A stretch of 64,000 nt of DNA from Agromyces atrinae (GCF_013407835.1 NZ_JACCBI010000001.1:1984001-2048000); one strand, 5' to 3'. Numbered from the stretch's first letter, positions 1 through 9,527 are shown. Numbers and translations: made by a program. Notes: generated by a model from the sequence alone, not told the origin.

Positions 1-2
1 CG

Positions 3-404
3 TCGCTCGCCGGGCGGCGGCCGGATCGCGGATGGCGGTCCGAACTCGTCGACCGGCTCGGCATCTCCGACAGGCTCCGCCACCTCCCCGCGGAACTGTC
101 GGGCGGTCAGCGCCAGCGGGTGGCCGTTGCCCGCGCCCTGCTCGGGCGCCCCGACCTCATCGTCGCCGACGAGCCGACCGGCGCGCTCGACAGCACGTCG
201 GGCCGAGCCCTGCTCGAGTTGCTCCGCTCGTGCGTCGACGAGTTCGGGCAGACCGTCGTGATGGTGACGCACGACGCGGCAGCGGCCGCGATCACCGATG
301 AGGTGATCCTGCTGACGGATGGCCGCGTCGCCGGCATCCTCACGGACCCAACCCACGATTCGGTGCTCGAACGCGTCGGAGCTCTCTCGGCGGCGACCGC
401 ATGA
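3..404 (+). CDS. ABC transporter ATP-binding protein, C-terminal part (cut by window edge)
   Basis: The reading frame is open at the left edge, so the N-terminus and Walker A lie outside. Visible parts are the ABC signature LSGGQRQRV, the Walker B segment LIVADEPTGALD, the D-loop and the switch histidine in VMVTHD. This is the LolD/MacB-like class that energises FtsX-type permeases. The stop overlaps the start of the following permease (ATGA, 401-404), so the two are translationally coupled and surely form one transporter. The substrate is unknown. Export of a lipoprotein or peptide, or envelope-stress sensing, are usual roles of this class. Confidence 0.93.
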   Translation, partial: SLAGRRPDRGWRSELVDRLGISDRLRHLPAELSGGQRQRVAVARALLGRPDLIVADEPTGALDSTSGRALLELLRSCVDEFGQTVVMVTHDAAAAAITDEVILLTDGRVAGILTDPTHDSVLERVGALSAATA

Positions 405-2521
405 TCGCCCTGCGAACCGCCGTGCGGAGCGTCCGTCGTCGCCCGGGCCAGGCGTTCCTCATCGGCATCGCGATCGTCGCGGCGACGGCCTTCGCCGCGA
501 CTTCCCTTCTTCTCACCATCAACGCACGCGGCGCCCTCGTCGCGTTCGGCATGAGCACTCCCGCGGCGGCCGATGCCGTCATCGTGCCGCGCGGCGATGT
601 CGCACCGGCGACCGTCACAGAGATCGCCGAGAGTATCCGTGCCCTGCCCGGCGTCGACGAGATCGCCGTCGAGTACCTCGGCGATGTCGACGTGCAGGCC
701 GGCGGCGCCACCTCGACGTGGAAGCTCACGAGCGATCCGGGGTCGGGCCCGCTGAGCGCGGTTCCCGAACTGTACTCCGGAGCAGCGCCGGCGATCGGCG
801 AGGTCGTCCTCGGCAGGAGCACCGCCGAGCGCGCTGGGCTGACGGTCGGTGATTCGCTCGTCGCCGGCGGTCTCGAGTTCACCGTCGCCGCGATCGGCCC
901 CGTCACCGAGTTCGGTCAGGACGTCGCGCTCATCCGCGAACAGGATGCGATCGCCCTGGGCGACGCGATGATGCCCGTGCAGATCCTCACGACCGGCGAT
1001 GCCGACCTCGATGTGCTCCGCTCGGTCGCCGACGGCAGTGTCGTCATGAGCGGTGACGAGCGGCGGGCGCAGGAGGAACGCTCGGTCACCGACACCCTCG
1101 TCGGAGTGATCGGCGCGCTCTCGGTCTTCGTCGGCCTCGCCGTCCTCGCTGCCGTCGTGATCGTCGCCTCGACGTTCCGTATCCTGCTCGCCCGCCGAGC
1201 CGCCGAACTCGCGCTACTACGGTGCGTCGGTGCGAGCCGAGCGCAGGTCAGTCGTTCGCTGCTCATCGAGGCGGCCTTCATCGGGCTTCTCGGCGGCATC
1301 GTCGGGGTCGCCCTCGGACTCGGTGTCGCGGCGGGCCTCGTCGCGAGTGCGCGTGCCGCCGGCCTGCTGTCGGCCCCGTTCGTCTCCGCCCCCGCGGGAC
1401 TGGTCGTCTGCGTCATCCTCGCCGTTCTCAGCGCCGTCGTCGCCGCGATTCCCGCCGCTCGTGCAGCCGGACGCACGCCGCCGGTCGCGGCGCTCGGCGA
1501 GGCGCGCTCCTCGGAGGGCCGTGCCGCGCGCCTCGGGGTGCGTCTCGTCGTCGCGAGCGCGCTCACCCTGAGCGCCGTCGCTGCGGGAGCGGCGGGAGTC
1601 GCGGTCTCAGCAACCGACCAGTTCCTCGGGCTCGCGCTCGCCGCACTCAGCGGCGCTCTCGTCTTCGTCGCGCTCGTCGCGGTCGGTCCCTTCCTCGTCG
1701 CGTGGTCGGCGTCGCTGCTGCGCCCCCTCGTCTCCGGCTCGGTCGCGATGCGGCTGGCGGTGTCGAATGCGGTGCGGGCGTCGCGCCGCACAGCCGCCAT
1801 GACGACGGTGCTCATGCTCGGCGTGGGCATGACGGCGGCGCTGATCGTCGGAGTGGCAGGAGCGACCGCCGATGCCCGCGACGGTGTCGCCCGTACCTTC
1901 CCCGCTGAGGCGATCATTCCGATCGACCTCGTCACCGATGCGAGTGCCGTGGTCGATCGCCTCGCGGCCGACCCCGCGGTCGACGCGCGTATCGCGGGAA
2001 CCGACATCCTCATCGACCCGGCTCCCGGCTCGAGCTCGGCCGATCTGCGTGCGGCGGTGCTCGCTTCGACGGATGCCGGCACGCCGGTCTACTGGGCGGT
2101 CGACGTGCAGGCGGGCATCGAGCAGACGATCCTCATCGGCCAGGTCGTCGGAGCGGCGATGATCGGGGTGACGCTGCTCGTCGCGATGATCGGCGTCATG
2201 GTGACGCTCGCCCTCTCCGTCACCGAACGTCGTCAGGAGATCGCGCTGCTCCGAGCGCTCGGAGTCAGCCGTTCGGGCGCCCGCCGCTCGATCGCCGCCG
2301 AGGCCGCCCTCGCCGCCCTCGTGGGCGCGATGACCGGAGCCGTCGTCGGCAGCGTGTTCGGGCTCATCGCTCTGCGTGTGCTCGGGATGCCTGCCGGCAC
2401 GCCGCCTCTCGGCGCACTCGTCGCCCTCGTCGTCGCCGTGGTGGTCGCCGCCATCGTGGCTGCTGCGGCGCCGATGCGGAGTGCCGGGCGCGTGCAGCCG
2501 GCGATCGGTCTGGCCGCGTGA
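401..2521 (+). CDS. FtsX-like ABC transporter permease
   Basis: 706 aa. The layout is that of a MacB/FtsX permease duplicated in one chain: an N-terminal membrane segment (about residues 18-38), a large extracytoplasmic domain, then a three-helix FtsX block around residues 230-360. Further membrane segments, a second extracytoplasmic loop and a second FtsX block follow at about 580-700. The repeated motif ALLRxxGxSR, typical after the first helix of each FtsX block, is seen twice (LALLRCVGASRAQ and IALLRALGVSRSG). It overlaps the ATPase by 4 nt and is followed by a lipoprotein gene 41 nt downstream. Substrate not recognisable. Confidence 0.92.
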   Translation: MIALRTAVRSVRRRPGQAFLIGIAIVAATAFAATSLLLTINARGALVAFGMSTPAAADAVIVPRGDVAPATVTEIAESIRALPGVDEIAVEYLGDVDVQAGGATSTWKLTSDPGSGPLSAVPELYSGAAPAIGEVVLGRSTAERAGLTVGDSLVAGGLEFTVAAIGPVTEFGQDVALIREQDAIALGDAMMPVQILTTGDADLDVLRSVADGSVVMSGDERRAQEERSVTDTLVGVIGALSVFVGLAVLAAVVIVASTFRILLARRAAELALLRCVGASRAQVSRSLLIEAAFIGLLGGIVGVALGLGVAAGLVASARAAGLLSAPFVSAPAGLVVCVILAVLSAVVAAIPAARAAGRTPPVAALGEARSSEGRAARLGVRLVVASALTLSAVAAGAAGVAVSATDQFLGLALAALSGALVFVALVAVGPFLVAWSASLLRPLVSGSVAMRLAVSNAVRASRRTAAMTTVLMLGVGMTAALIVGVAGATADARDGVARTFPAEAIIPIDLVTDASAVVDRLAADPAVDARIAGTDILIDPAPGSSSADLRAAVLASTDAGTPVYWAVDVQAGIEQTILIGQVVGAAMIGVTLLVAMIGVMVTLALSVTERRQEIALLRALGVSRSGARRSIAAEAALAALVGAMTGAVVGSVFGLIALRVLGMPAGTPPLGALVALVVAVVVAAIVAAAAPMRSAGRVQPAIGLAA

Positions 2522-2562
2522 CGGCCCACGACACTTCTCCCCTTCTCGGAAAGGAATCACCC

Positions 2563-2979
2563 ATGATCTCTCGACGCCGACTCCCCCTCCTCGGTGCGGC
2601 CGGTCTCGCGGCCCTCACTCTGACGGGATGCACGATCGCGCAGGATGTGCTCCAGGTGGGCCAACGCGAGTTCACGTACGAGACGGCGGCCGATGCCGAC
2701 GCCTCGCGCGAGTCCTTCCGCTTCCAGGGGTTCCTGCCCGAGGACGCGACCGATGTCCGGCTGCTCGCGCAACTCGACGGTCACGCGGCCGTGATGCGCT
2801 GGACGAGTCCGACGAGCTTCACCTCAGCCCACTGCGTCGAGGAACCTGTCACGTCAGAGCCCGATCTCGACGCCGACTGGTCGCTCGACGCGCTTCCGTC
2901 GGAGGGCCTCGTCTGCGGCTCCTGGACGGTCGTGCAGAGCGGTGACGTGCATCTCGCCTGGCGCGCCGAGCAGGAGTGA
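2563..2979 (+). CDS. Small secreted lipoprotein, unknown function
   Basis: 138 aa. The ATG at 2563 is preceded by a good Shine-Dalgarno (GGAAAGGAA). An upstream GTG at 2518 would put 15 polar residues before the signal peptide and is less likely. The N-terminus has RRR, then a hydrophobic stretch and a lipobox LTGC, giving lipidation at Cys23. Two further cysteines (in AHCVE and LVCGS) could form a disulfide. It lies 41 nt after the FtsX permease and probably belongs to that operon, as an accessory surface lipoprotein. No family recognised. Confidence 0.8.
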   Translation: MISRRRLPLLGAAGLAALTLTGCTIAQDVLQVGQREFTYETAADADASRESFRFQGFLPEDATDVRLLAQLDGHAAVMRWTSPTSFTSAHCVEEPVTSEPDLDADWSLDALPSEGLVCGSWTVVQSGDVHLAWRAEQE

Positions 2980-3037
2980 TCGACACAGGTCGCGGGTCGG
3001 AGAGGAGCGACGGCTTGGCACCCCGTACGGTCGTCGT

Positions 3038-3259
3038 ATGACGCAGCACGATGACGATCGGCCGGACGCGGATGACGGCTCGAAGCGGCCACTCATCAGC
3101 GGCGCGCGGGGCGGGCTGATCTACATGGTCACGGGCGTCGTCGTGACCTACACGATCGGTGCTGTCTTCCCCGGCTCGAGCGGCATCATCGCCATCATCT
3201 TCATCGCCGGCATCTTCGTCGCGTTCCCCTGGATCGCGCGCCGCGGCGGTGGCCGCTGA
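3038..3259 (+). CDS. Small two-helix membrane protein, hypothetical
   Basis: 73 aa starting at the ATG at 3038 (MTQHDDDRPDAD). An acidic, disordered N-terminal tail of about 25 residues is followed by two hydrophobic segments (about 29-47 and 50-66) separated by a Gly/Ser turn, and a basic end (RRGGGR). The in-frame extension back to 2942 is Arg-rich and overlaps the lipoprotein gene, so it was not used. Function unknown. It is convergent with the next small membrane protein, with only 10 nt between stops. Confidence 0.68.
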   Translation: MTQHDDDRPDADDGSKRPLISGARGGLIYMVTGVVVTYTIGAVFPGSSGIIAIIFIAGIFVAFPWIARRGGGR

Positions 3260-3269
3260 CGAATTCGGC

Positions 3270-3500
3270 TCAGATCCCGCGCCTCGCCATCCACCGGTAG
3301 AGGAGGAACGCGGCCACCGAGAGCGCGATGAGGCCCGGGCCCACGAGCAGGAAGATCGGGCTCCGGCTTCCCGTCGATCCTCCGATGGTCAGCAGGATTC
3401 CGACGGTCATTCCGACCCACGGCAGGATCAGCCGCAGCGGTCCGTACCGCCACCGACGTCGCGGCTTCTCTGCACCGTCTTCGTTCGATGAACTGCTCAT
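3270..3500 (-). CDS. Small two-helix membrane protein, hypothetical
   Basis: 76 aa. A polar, charged N-terminus (about residues 1-20) is followed by two hydrophobic segments (about 23-41 and 47-66) and the basic end RWMARRGI. It sits just downstream of the M20 amidohydrolase gene on the same strand (32 nt gap) and may be co-transcribed. It resembles the convergent 73-aa protein only in overall architecture. No function can be assigned. Confidence 0.7.
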   Translation of the reverse strand: MSSSSNEDGAEKPRRRWRYGPLRLILPWVGMTVGILLTIGGSTGSRSPIFLLVGPGLIALSVAAFLLYRWMARRGI

Positions 3501-3532
3501 GACTTTCCCTCGCGCCGGGCTCGGCGAGCCGC

Positions 3533-4756
3533 CTACCGCGCGCCCAGGAAGGTCTGCGCGCCGAGCACGAGCGCGTCGACGCCGCGCTCGATCGTGGGGT
3601 GCAGGATCGGCGCGAAGTACGGTGAGTGGTTGCTGGGGATGTCTTGCTCGAACCGACCGGCTGCCTGCGCGGTCATCACGGTCTCGGGGTCCGATCCGCC
3701 GGTGATCCAGAACACGAGAGGCACACCTGCCGCGGTGGCGAACTGACCGACATCCTCACTGCCCGACACCGTCCCGTAGTCGATGATCGAGCTCCCCCAC
3801 GCATCGGCGAAGCTCGCCCGCAGAATCTCGGTGTGCTCGGCCGAGTTCACCGTGGCCGGGGCGCTCATGTTCATGGTGATGGTGGGCGGCGTCGCCATCC
3901 CGCTCGCTGCGGCTTCACCCTCGACGATCCGCCGCACCGAACCGAGCACGCGGTCACGGATCTCCGGATCGATCGTGCGGATGTTGATGTCGAGCGTCGC
4001 GTCATCCGGAATGATGTTGGACTTGGTGCCCGCGTGGAGGCGCCCGACGGTGAGCACCGCGAGCTTGCCCGGGGTCACCTCTCGGGACACGATCGACTGC
4101 AGGCGCACGACCGTCGACGCCGCGGCGAGCACCGGGTCGATCGTGGTCTCGGGGCGCGAGCCGTGACCACCCCGGCCGTGCAGGGTGACGGTGAGGTCGT
4201 CGACACCGGCCATCGCCGCACCCGACGTCAGCGAGATGATTCCCGCGGGGAACGGGGCGACGTGCTGACCGAGCACGATCGACGGCCGTGGCACACGATC
4301 GAGGAGGCCGTCGTCGATCATGGCCTTCGCACCGACGATCGTCTCTTCCGCCGGCTGGAAGATCGCGACGACGGTACCTGACCAGTCGGCGCGCTCCGCA
4401 GCGAGCCTCTCCATCGCTCCGATCAGCCAGGTGACGTGCATGTCGTGACCGCACGCGTGCATGACCGGCGTCTCGATGCCGTCGGCACCGACCACTGTCG
4501 CCGTGCTCGCGTATTCGAGGCCGGTCTTCTCCTCGACAGGAAGGCCGTCCATGTCGGCGCGCAGCCAGACCACGGGGCCGGCGCCGTTCTCGAGCACGGC
4601 GGCCACACCCGTGCCGCCGATGCCCTCGGTGACGGTCAGCCCCAACAGACGCATCCGCTCGGCCGCGATGGCGGCGGTGCGATGCTCCTGGAAGCCGAGT
4701 TCGGGATGCGCGTGAAGATCCGTGTAGAGATCGTCGAGACTGACGGTTTCCGACAT
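3533..4756 (-). CDS. M20 family metallo-amidohydrolase (amidohydrolase/hippurate-hydrolase type)
   Basis: 407 aa, the usual length for M20D amidohydrolases that remove acyl groups from amino acids or related amides with a bimetal centre. Visible motifs in order: LHAHPELGFQEHRTA near the N-terminus, ADMDGLPVEE with metal-binding Asp, MHACGHDMH with the conserved Cys/His/Asp site, and the catalytic QPAEE. The GGHGSRPE segment begins the dimerisation lid domain, and a C-terminal His (SNHSPYF) completes the metal site. No signal peptide, so cytoplasmic. The exact substrate (N-acyl amino acid, indole-acetyl conjugate, hippurate) cannot be told from sequence. Confidence 0.92.
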   Translation of the reverse strand: MSETVSLDDLYTDLHAHPELGFQEHRTAAIAAERMRLLGLTVTEGIGGTGVAAVLENGAGPVVWLRADMDGLPVEEKTGLEYASTATVVGADGIETPVMHACGHDMHVTWLIGAMERLAAERADWSGTVVAIFQPAEETIVGAKAMIDDGLLDRVPRPSIVLGQHVAPFPAGIISLTSGAAMAGVDDLTVTLHGRGGHGSRPETTIDPVLAAASTVVRLQSIVSREVTPGKLAVLTVGRLHAGTKSNIIPDDATLDINIRTIDPEIRDRVLGSVRRIVEGEAAASGMATPPTITMNMSAPATVNSAEHTEILRASFADAWGSSIIDYGTVSGSEDVGQFATAAGVPLVFWITGGSDPETVMTAQAAGRFEQDIPSNHSPYFAPILHPTIERGVDALVLGAQTFLGAR

Positions 4757-4865
4757 GCACCAAAGCTAGCAGCCGCGACTTTCGCCGAGGCGGGGCCGGT
4801 GCGGCAGGCGCTCGACCGCATCGATTCCGGAACTCGCGATCCGCGATTTCGGAAAGCACTCACTG

Positions 4866-4939
4866 TAGCGAGGGCGGGACTCGAACCCGCGACACCACGA
4901 TTATGAGCCGTGTGCTCTAACCACCTGAGCTACCCCGCC
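4866..4939 (-). tRNA. tRNA-Met (anticodon CAT)
   Basis: A full 74-nt cloverleaf on the minus strand. The acceptor GGCGGGG pairs with CCTCGCT (two G-U), the D-arm is GCTC/GAGC, the anticodon stem CACGG/TCGTG carries loop CTCATAA, and the T-arm is GCGGG-TTCGAGT-CCCGC. The discriminator is A and CCA is not encoded. Anticodon CAT fits elongator tRNA-Met. tRNA-Ile2 (lysidine-modified CAT) is the alternative and is less likely. Confidence 0.93.
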
Positions 4940-4972
4940 GGGCAGGCCTCCAGCGTCAGCCGGATGAACCAG

Positions 4973-5044
<72 letters not shown>

Positions 5045-5241
5045 GCAACCACACGCTCGCGCGAACGGCAACCGTACGAGAATATCACCTCCGCGAGCCG
5101 CTCCCGAACCACCCCATCGAGAAGCCCTGCGGATGACGTCGGCCGAGGCATTCTCGCCCTCCCGAAGGCTGCCCGACCGAGCCAGATCGCGGTGGTCAGG
5201 CACCCGGTTCGAGTGTCGGTGGTTGCCTGCAGAGTTATCTC

Positions 5242-7287
5242 ATGACAGCACGGCACACCCCGACCGGCCACGGTGCCGATGGTGTGCCCGAGCGCGGTCG
5301 TGCTGCCGGTCCGCGTCCCCGGTCGGATGCCGAGCTGCCACCTCAACTCCCGGGCACAGCCCCCTCCCGCGAGCGGCGATCGCTGCCGATCCTGCTCGAG
5401 GTCGACATCGATATGGCGTGCGACGAGGACGGGTTCGATCCGCCGCTCACCGCCGCCGAGCGGGCAATTGCCGACCAACTCATCGCCGGTTGGCGAGCAG
5501 ATGAGGATTTCGCCGATGACGCCACTCGTGGCGCGGGCCCGTCATTCTCGAGGTCCCCCTCCCCCACTTCTGCCACTGCCACTGCTACTGCCACGACTTC
5601 AACCTCGACCTCGACCTCTGCCACTGTCCAGGCCTCGGCTGCTGCCGCTGGCGCTGCCACTGCCGCTGCCGCTGCCGTCGAGGGTTTGCCGCATGGTGTG
5701 GGGTGGTCGCCGCGGGCGTCGCTCGAGTTCGATCTGCGCACCCTGCGGCAGCTCGAGGCGGAGGAGAACCGCATCGCGGCCGACCGTGCCCGGGTCCTGG
5801 CCCGCATGGCCGCCACGACCGATGCGATCGAGGCTGCGGAGCCGACGCGGGGAACGTCGCGCGATATCGAGATGGCGCGCCGATCCATCATCGCGGAGAT
5901 CGCGTGCGCACTGACGGTGTCCGAACGGCTCATCCAGATGCGTCTCGATGACGCGGAACGTTTCCACACCGATACCCCCACCCTCCTCGACCATGTCACG
6001 GCGGGGCGGCTCGGGTTCCGGCAGGCGCAGATCCTCCTCGACCACACCTCCTCCCTGCCCGGCGAACACCGTGCCGCGTTCATCGATGCCGTTCTCCCCG
6101 TCGCGGAAAGCTCGACCCCGCCGCAACTGCAGCGTCGCGCCCGCACCCTGCGTGAACGCCTGCACCCCGACTCGATCACCACCCGCCGCCAGGCGGCAGT
6201 CGCGAAACGACGCGTCGGACTCACCCACACGCACGATGGCATGTCCTGGCTGAACGCCTACCTGCCCGCCGCGACCGCGATCACCATCGACACCCACCTC
6301 TCCGACATCGCCGGACACCTCGCCACCGCCGACGACGAGACCCGCACCCTCACCCAACTCCGCACCGACGTCTTCATCGACCTCCTCACCGACCAAGCCC
6401 GCCCCGCACTGACCACCGACACCACCGCCGACGCCGACGCGAACGCCAACGCCAACGCCAACGCTGACGCTGACGCGACCGCTACAGCAGCCGGCGCGGG
6501 CTCGCCGAAGGGCACTGCAGGCAACGTGGGTGACGTGTCGGGAATTACGGCTCGTGATTCCGGCGGCACGCGCACGGCCCAGCGCTCGCCGCGTCGCCGC
6601 CGGGGGCCGCGGCCAACCGTGATGATCACCGTGCCCGCCCTCACCCTCCTCGGACACACCGACGAACCCGCCACCCTCGACAGCTACGGACCCATCCCCA
6701 TCGAGACCGCCAGGGAACTCGCCGGCGACGCGACAAGCTTCATCCGCATCCTCACCCACCCCGAAACCGGAACCACCCTCTCCGTCGGACGCGACCGCTA
6801 CACCGTCCCACCCGACCTCAAAGCCGCACTCCACCACCGCGACACCACCTGCCGCTTCCCCGGCTGCAACCAACCCGCCCTCACCTCAGACATAGACCAC
6901 ACCACCGACTGGCAACACGGCGGACCCACCACCCTCGACAACCTCGCCCACCTCTGCCGCACACACCACACCCTCAAACACCACACCGGATGGACCGCCA
7001 CCCACACCGGCCAGAGCGACGACAACCCAAGCCACAGCACGAACACGAGCGACGGCACACTCACCTGGACCTCACCCCTCGGCCACACCTACACAACCCA
7101 CCCCACCAACGCCATGCCCATGCGCCCGCACCAGACGGGAGCGCCACCCGACGTGCCACGGGACACCACACCCGCACCACCCGCACCATTCGCGCCACCC
7201 GCCAGGACCGCAGCACCTGCACCGCCCCTCGCGGCGTCAGGCGCGCCCACGACAGACACCGACCCCGCCGAACACCCACCGTTCTGA
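5242..7287 (+). CDS. DUF222 / HNH endonuclease domain protein (13E12 repeat family)
   Basis: 681 aa. The central part (about residues 155-390) is the helical DUF222 region, including the segment with ERLIQMRLDDAERF. Residues about 530-580 hold an HNH nuclease site: CRFPGC, then DIDHTTDWQHGGPT and NLAHLCRTHH. The N-terminus carries a low-complexity Thr/Ala/Ser run (about 106-148), and a second Ala/Asp/Asn dipeptide run sits at about 393-416. Both come from short tandem DNA repeats and interrupt an otherwise conserved fold. The 3' half uses C-ending codons (ACC, CAC, CCC) far more than its neighbours. The family is multicopy in many actinobacteria. Its function is unproven, with a selfish or homing-like role often suspected. 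Confidence 0.9.
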   Translation: MTARHTPTGHGADGVPERGRAAGPRPRSDAELPPQLPGTAPSRERRSLPILLEVDIDMACDEDGFDPPLTAAERAIADQLIAGWRADEDFADDATRGAGPSFSRSPSPTSATATATATTSTSTSTSATVQASAAAAGAATAAAAAVEGLPHGVGWSPRASLEFDLRTLRQLEAEENRIAADRARVLARMAATTDAIEAAEPTRGTSRDIEMARRSIIAEIACALTVSERLIQMRLDDAERFHTDTPTLLDHVTAGRLGFRQAQILLDHTSSLPGEHRAAFIDAVLPVAESSTPPQLQRRARTLRERLHPDSITTRRQAAVAKRRVGLTHTHDGMSWLNAYLPAATAITIDTHLSDIAGHLATADDETRTLTQLRTDVFIDLLTDQARPALTTDTTADADANANANANADADATATAAGAGSPKGTAGNVGDVSGITARDSGGTRTAQRSPRRRRGPRPTVMITVPALTLLGHTDEPATLDSYGPIPIETARELAGDATSFIRILTHPETGTTLSVGRDRYTVPPDLKAALHHRDTTCRFPGCNQPALTSDIDHTTDWQHGGPTTLDNLAHLCRTHHTLKHHTGWTATHTGQSDDNPSHSTNTSDGTLTWTSPLGHTYTTHPTNAMPMRPHQTGAPPDVPRDTTPAPPAPFAPPARTAAPAPPLAASGAPTTDTDPAEHPPF

Positions 7288-7350
7288 CGAGTGGACGCTC
7301 CGACGCGCGGGTGTTCAGATGAGTCGCCGCTTACGCGCACGGGCCCACAG

Positions 7351-7400
7351 CTGTCGATGCCTGCCGACGCCTGCCGACGCCTGTCGATGCCTGCCGACGG
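7351..7400 (+). repeat. Five tandem copies of a 10-bp unit (CTGYCGAYGS)
   Basis: Units ctgtcgatgc, ctgccgacgc, ctgccgacgc, ctgtcgatgc and ctgccgacgg follow each other without a gap. The alternating T/T and C/C variants suggest duplication of a 20-bp pair. It lies in the 297-bp gap between the HNH gene and the end of the cyclomaltodextrinase gene. I see no gene, clear terminator or promoter in the rest of that gap. Confidence 0.9.
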
Positions 7401-7584
7401 GCCTCGGTGCAGCGCGGACCATCCGACGGAACCCCGCTCACTCCAGCGATCGACCTAAGCGACCGACCTATCCAGCGACCTGCGATCGTGAGCCGCAGTG
7501 TGCAGCACCCATCACGAAGACCAGCTCACAACTCACTGAACCGACACTCGGCTCCCGGCCCCGGCACCGCCGAAACGTCGCGCG

Positions 7585-9510
7585 TCACGCACCCCACGCC
7601 GGCGCCGAAGCGCCCGGCAGCGACCACACCGTGAAGGTGCTGTCCGCCGAGACCGCGGCCCAGACGCCGTCACGCTCGACGAGTTCGGCCTCACCCAACA
7701 AGCGTGAAGCAACCGTGATCGGCCCGCCGACGGCATCCGTCGCCCACTCGAGGTCGAGCGAGCCGCGGCCCGCGACGATGAGCAAGGTCTCGTCGACGCT
7801 CTCGCGCACGAAGGCGACCGCCTGATCGGCGACGGCGATCCAGCGCATGCCGCCCGTATCGAGCACGGGGTGGTCGCGACGCAGGCCGATCGTCGCGCGA
7901 TACGTGTCGAGCACGTGGCGCACAGCGGGCTCGCTTTCACTGCCCCACGGAATCGGCGTACGCGATTCCTCGCCGTCTCCGCCCGTCAGCCCGAACTCGT
8001 CACCGGCGAACACGACGGGGATGCCGGGAAGCGTGACCGAGAGCCCGAGCGCGAGGGGCACCGTTCCGGGCGCGGCGTTCGAGGCGAATCTCGCCGTGTC
8101 GTGGGTGTCGAGGGCGTTCATCGTGCCGAGCCGCACTCGCCACGGGTACGCGGCCGTGAATCGCTGGTGCTGCGCGACGAACTCGCGCGCATCGAGCTTC
8201 GGGATACCCCCGATCGGCTGCGTGAAGTACCACGGCTCGGTCGTCGTGCTTCCGTCCCAGTCGAGTCGCGGCGCATGGGTCGGCTCGCTGAGCCATCCCC
8301 ACAGCGGCCGGGTGAAACACGTGTACGTCATGGCCCCGTGCCACGCATCGCCCTGGAAATCGCTCGCGGCGTCGTTCGTCGACTCGCCGAGCAGGATCGT
8401 GTCGGGGTTGACCTCGACCATCGTGCGGCGGATCTGCTGCCGCACCGACTCGTTGAGGTCTTCGTCATGCAAGCGCCCGGTCATGTTGGCGACGTCGATG
8501 CGCCACCCGTCGAGCGAGTACGGCGCCTGCAGCCAGCGGCCGACGATCGAGTCCGGTCCCTCGATGAAGCGTCGACGGAGTTCTGCGGACTTCCAGTTGA
8601 ACTTGGGCAGCGTGACCGCGCCCATCCAGCACTCGTACTCGGTGTGCGCGTCGTTCGAGAAGTAGTAGAAATCGCCCTCGGGCGCATCGGGGCTGCCGAA
8701 CGCAGCGCGGAACCACTCATGCAGATGACCCGAGTGGTTCGACGTCAGATCGCCGATCACCCGGATGCCGCGTGCGTGTGCTTCCTCGACGAGCCGGATG
8801 AGCGCCTCGTCGCCGCCGAGCAGTTCGTCGACCTCGGCGAAACTCGCGGCGTCGTAGCGGTGGTTCGACGCCGCCGGAAAGACGGGCGTCAGATACAGCA
8901 GGTTCACGCCGAGCGACACGAGGTGACCGAGACGCTCCCGGACGCCGTCGAGGTCTCCCCCGTAGTACTGCTGCGATCGCCCGGGCACGACAGGATCGAC
9001 GGGGTCCGACCAGTCGGCGGCGATCGCCCACTCGGGAACGGGCCGCTCGTCGGCCGCAGCCGACCGCGCGAACCGGTCAGGGAACACCTGATACAGGACG
9101 CTCGACGACAACCACTCCGGCGGCGCGTCGTAGGCGAGCAGCGCGAAGTCCTCGCCGTCGAGCTGCTCGATACGGCTGAGGCCCGACTGGTTCAACCATT
9201 CGGCGCCCGCCGGACGCCCCTCGTCGTCGGCGTGGATGAAGACCCACCGGTACCCGTGACGGGGATTCGCCACGACGACGTCAGCCTGCCACCAGTCCCA
9301 GCCGTCGACATCGGATGACACGAGCGTGGCCTCGCTCCACAGCGGCTCGTGATCGGGGTTCGACCGCACCCGCACCGCGTGCAGCGGGCCGTACCCGACC
9401 GGCACACGCACCCGCACGGCGACGGAGTCGCCGAGTTCGGGCGTCGAGTTCGACACGTAGAGCGCCGATCCATCGTGGTGCGGACGGTTCGCTCGACGGT
9501 CCTCGCTCAT
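7585..9510 (-). CDS. GH13 cyclomaltodextrinase / neopullulanase-type enzyme
   Basis: 641 aa from the ATG at 9510; the frame stays open further upstream but overlaps malG. An N-terminal beta domain of about 120 residues (CBM34-like position) precedes the (beta/alpha)8 catalytic domain. That domain begins with LYQVFPDRFA and has DLTSNHSG (region I), DGWRIDV with nucleophile Asp339, LLGE with acid/base Glu376, and LDTHDTARF with Asp471. There is no signal peptide, so it acts in the cytoplasm on imported maltodextrins or cyclodextrins. It is the last gene of malE-malF-malG-(this), 17 nt after malG, and should share that operon's control. Cyclomaltodextrinase, maltogenic amylase and neopullulanase cannot be separated by sequence alone. 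Confidence 0.9.
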   Translation of the reverse strand: MSEDRRANRPHHDGSALYVSNSTPELGDSVAVRVRVPVGYGPLHAVRVRSNPDHEPLWSEATLVSSDVDGWDWWQADVVVANPRHGYRWVFIHADDEGRPAGAEWLNQSGLSRIEQLDGEDFALLAYDAPPEWLSSSVLYQVFPDRFARSAAADERPVPEWAIAADWSDPVDPVVPGRSQQYYGGDLDGVRERLGHLVSLGVNLLYLTPVFPAASNHRYDAASFAEVDELLGGDEALIRLVEEAHARGIRVIGDLTSNHSGHLHEWFRAAFGSPDAPEGDFYYFSNDAHTEYECWMGAVTLPKFNWKSAELRRRFIEGPDSIVGRWLQAPYSLDGWRIDVANMTGRLHDEDLNESVRQQIRRTMVEVNPDTILLGESTNDAASDFQGDAWHGAMTYTCFTRPLWGWLSEPTHAPRLDWDGSTTTEPWYFTQPIGGIPKLDAREFVAQHQRFTAAYPWRVRLGTMNALDTHDTARFASNAAPGTVPLALGLSVTLPGIPVVFAGDEFGLTGGDGEESRTPIPWGSESEPAVRHVLDTYRATIGLRRDHPVLDTGGMRWIAVADQAVAFVRESVDETLLIVAGRGSLDLEWATDAVGGPITVASRLLGEAELVERDGVWAAVSADSTFTVWSLPGASAPAWGA

Positions 9511-9527
9511 GGGGTCGACGCTACCGG

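Noticed and set aside
7351..7400. CRISPR array
   Set aside because: The repeats are 10 bp and contiguous, without spacers, and no cas gene is in the window.
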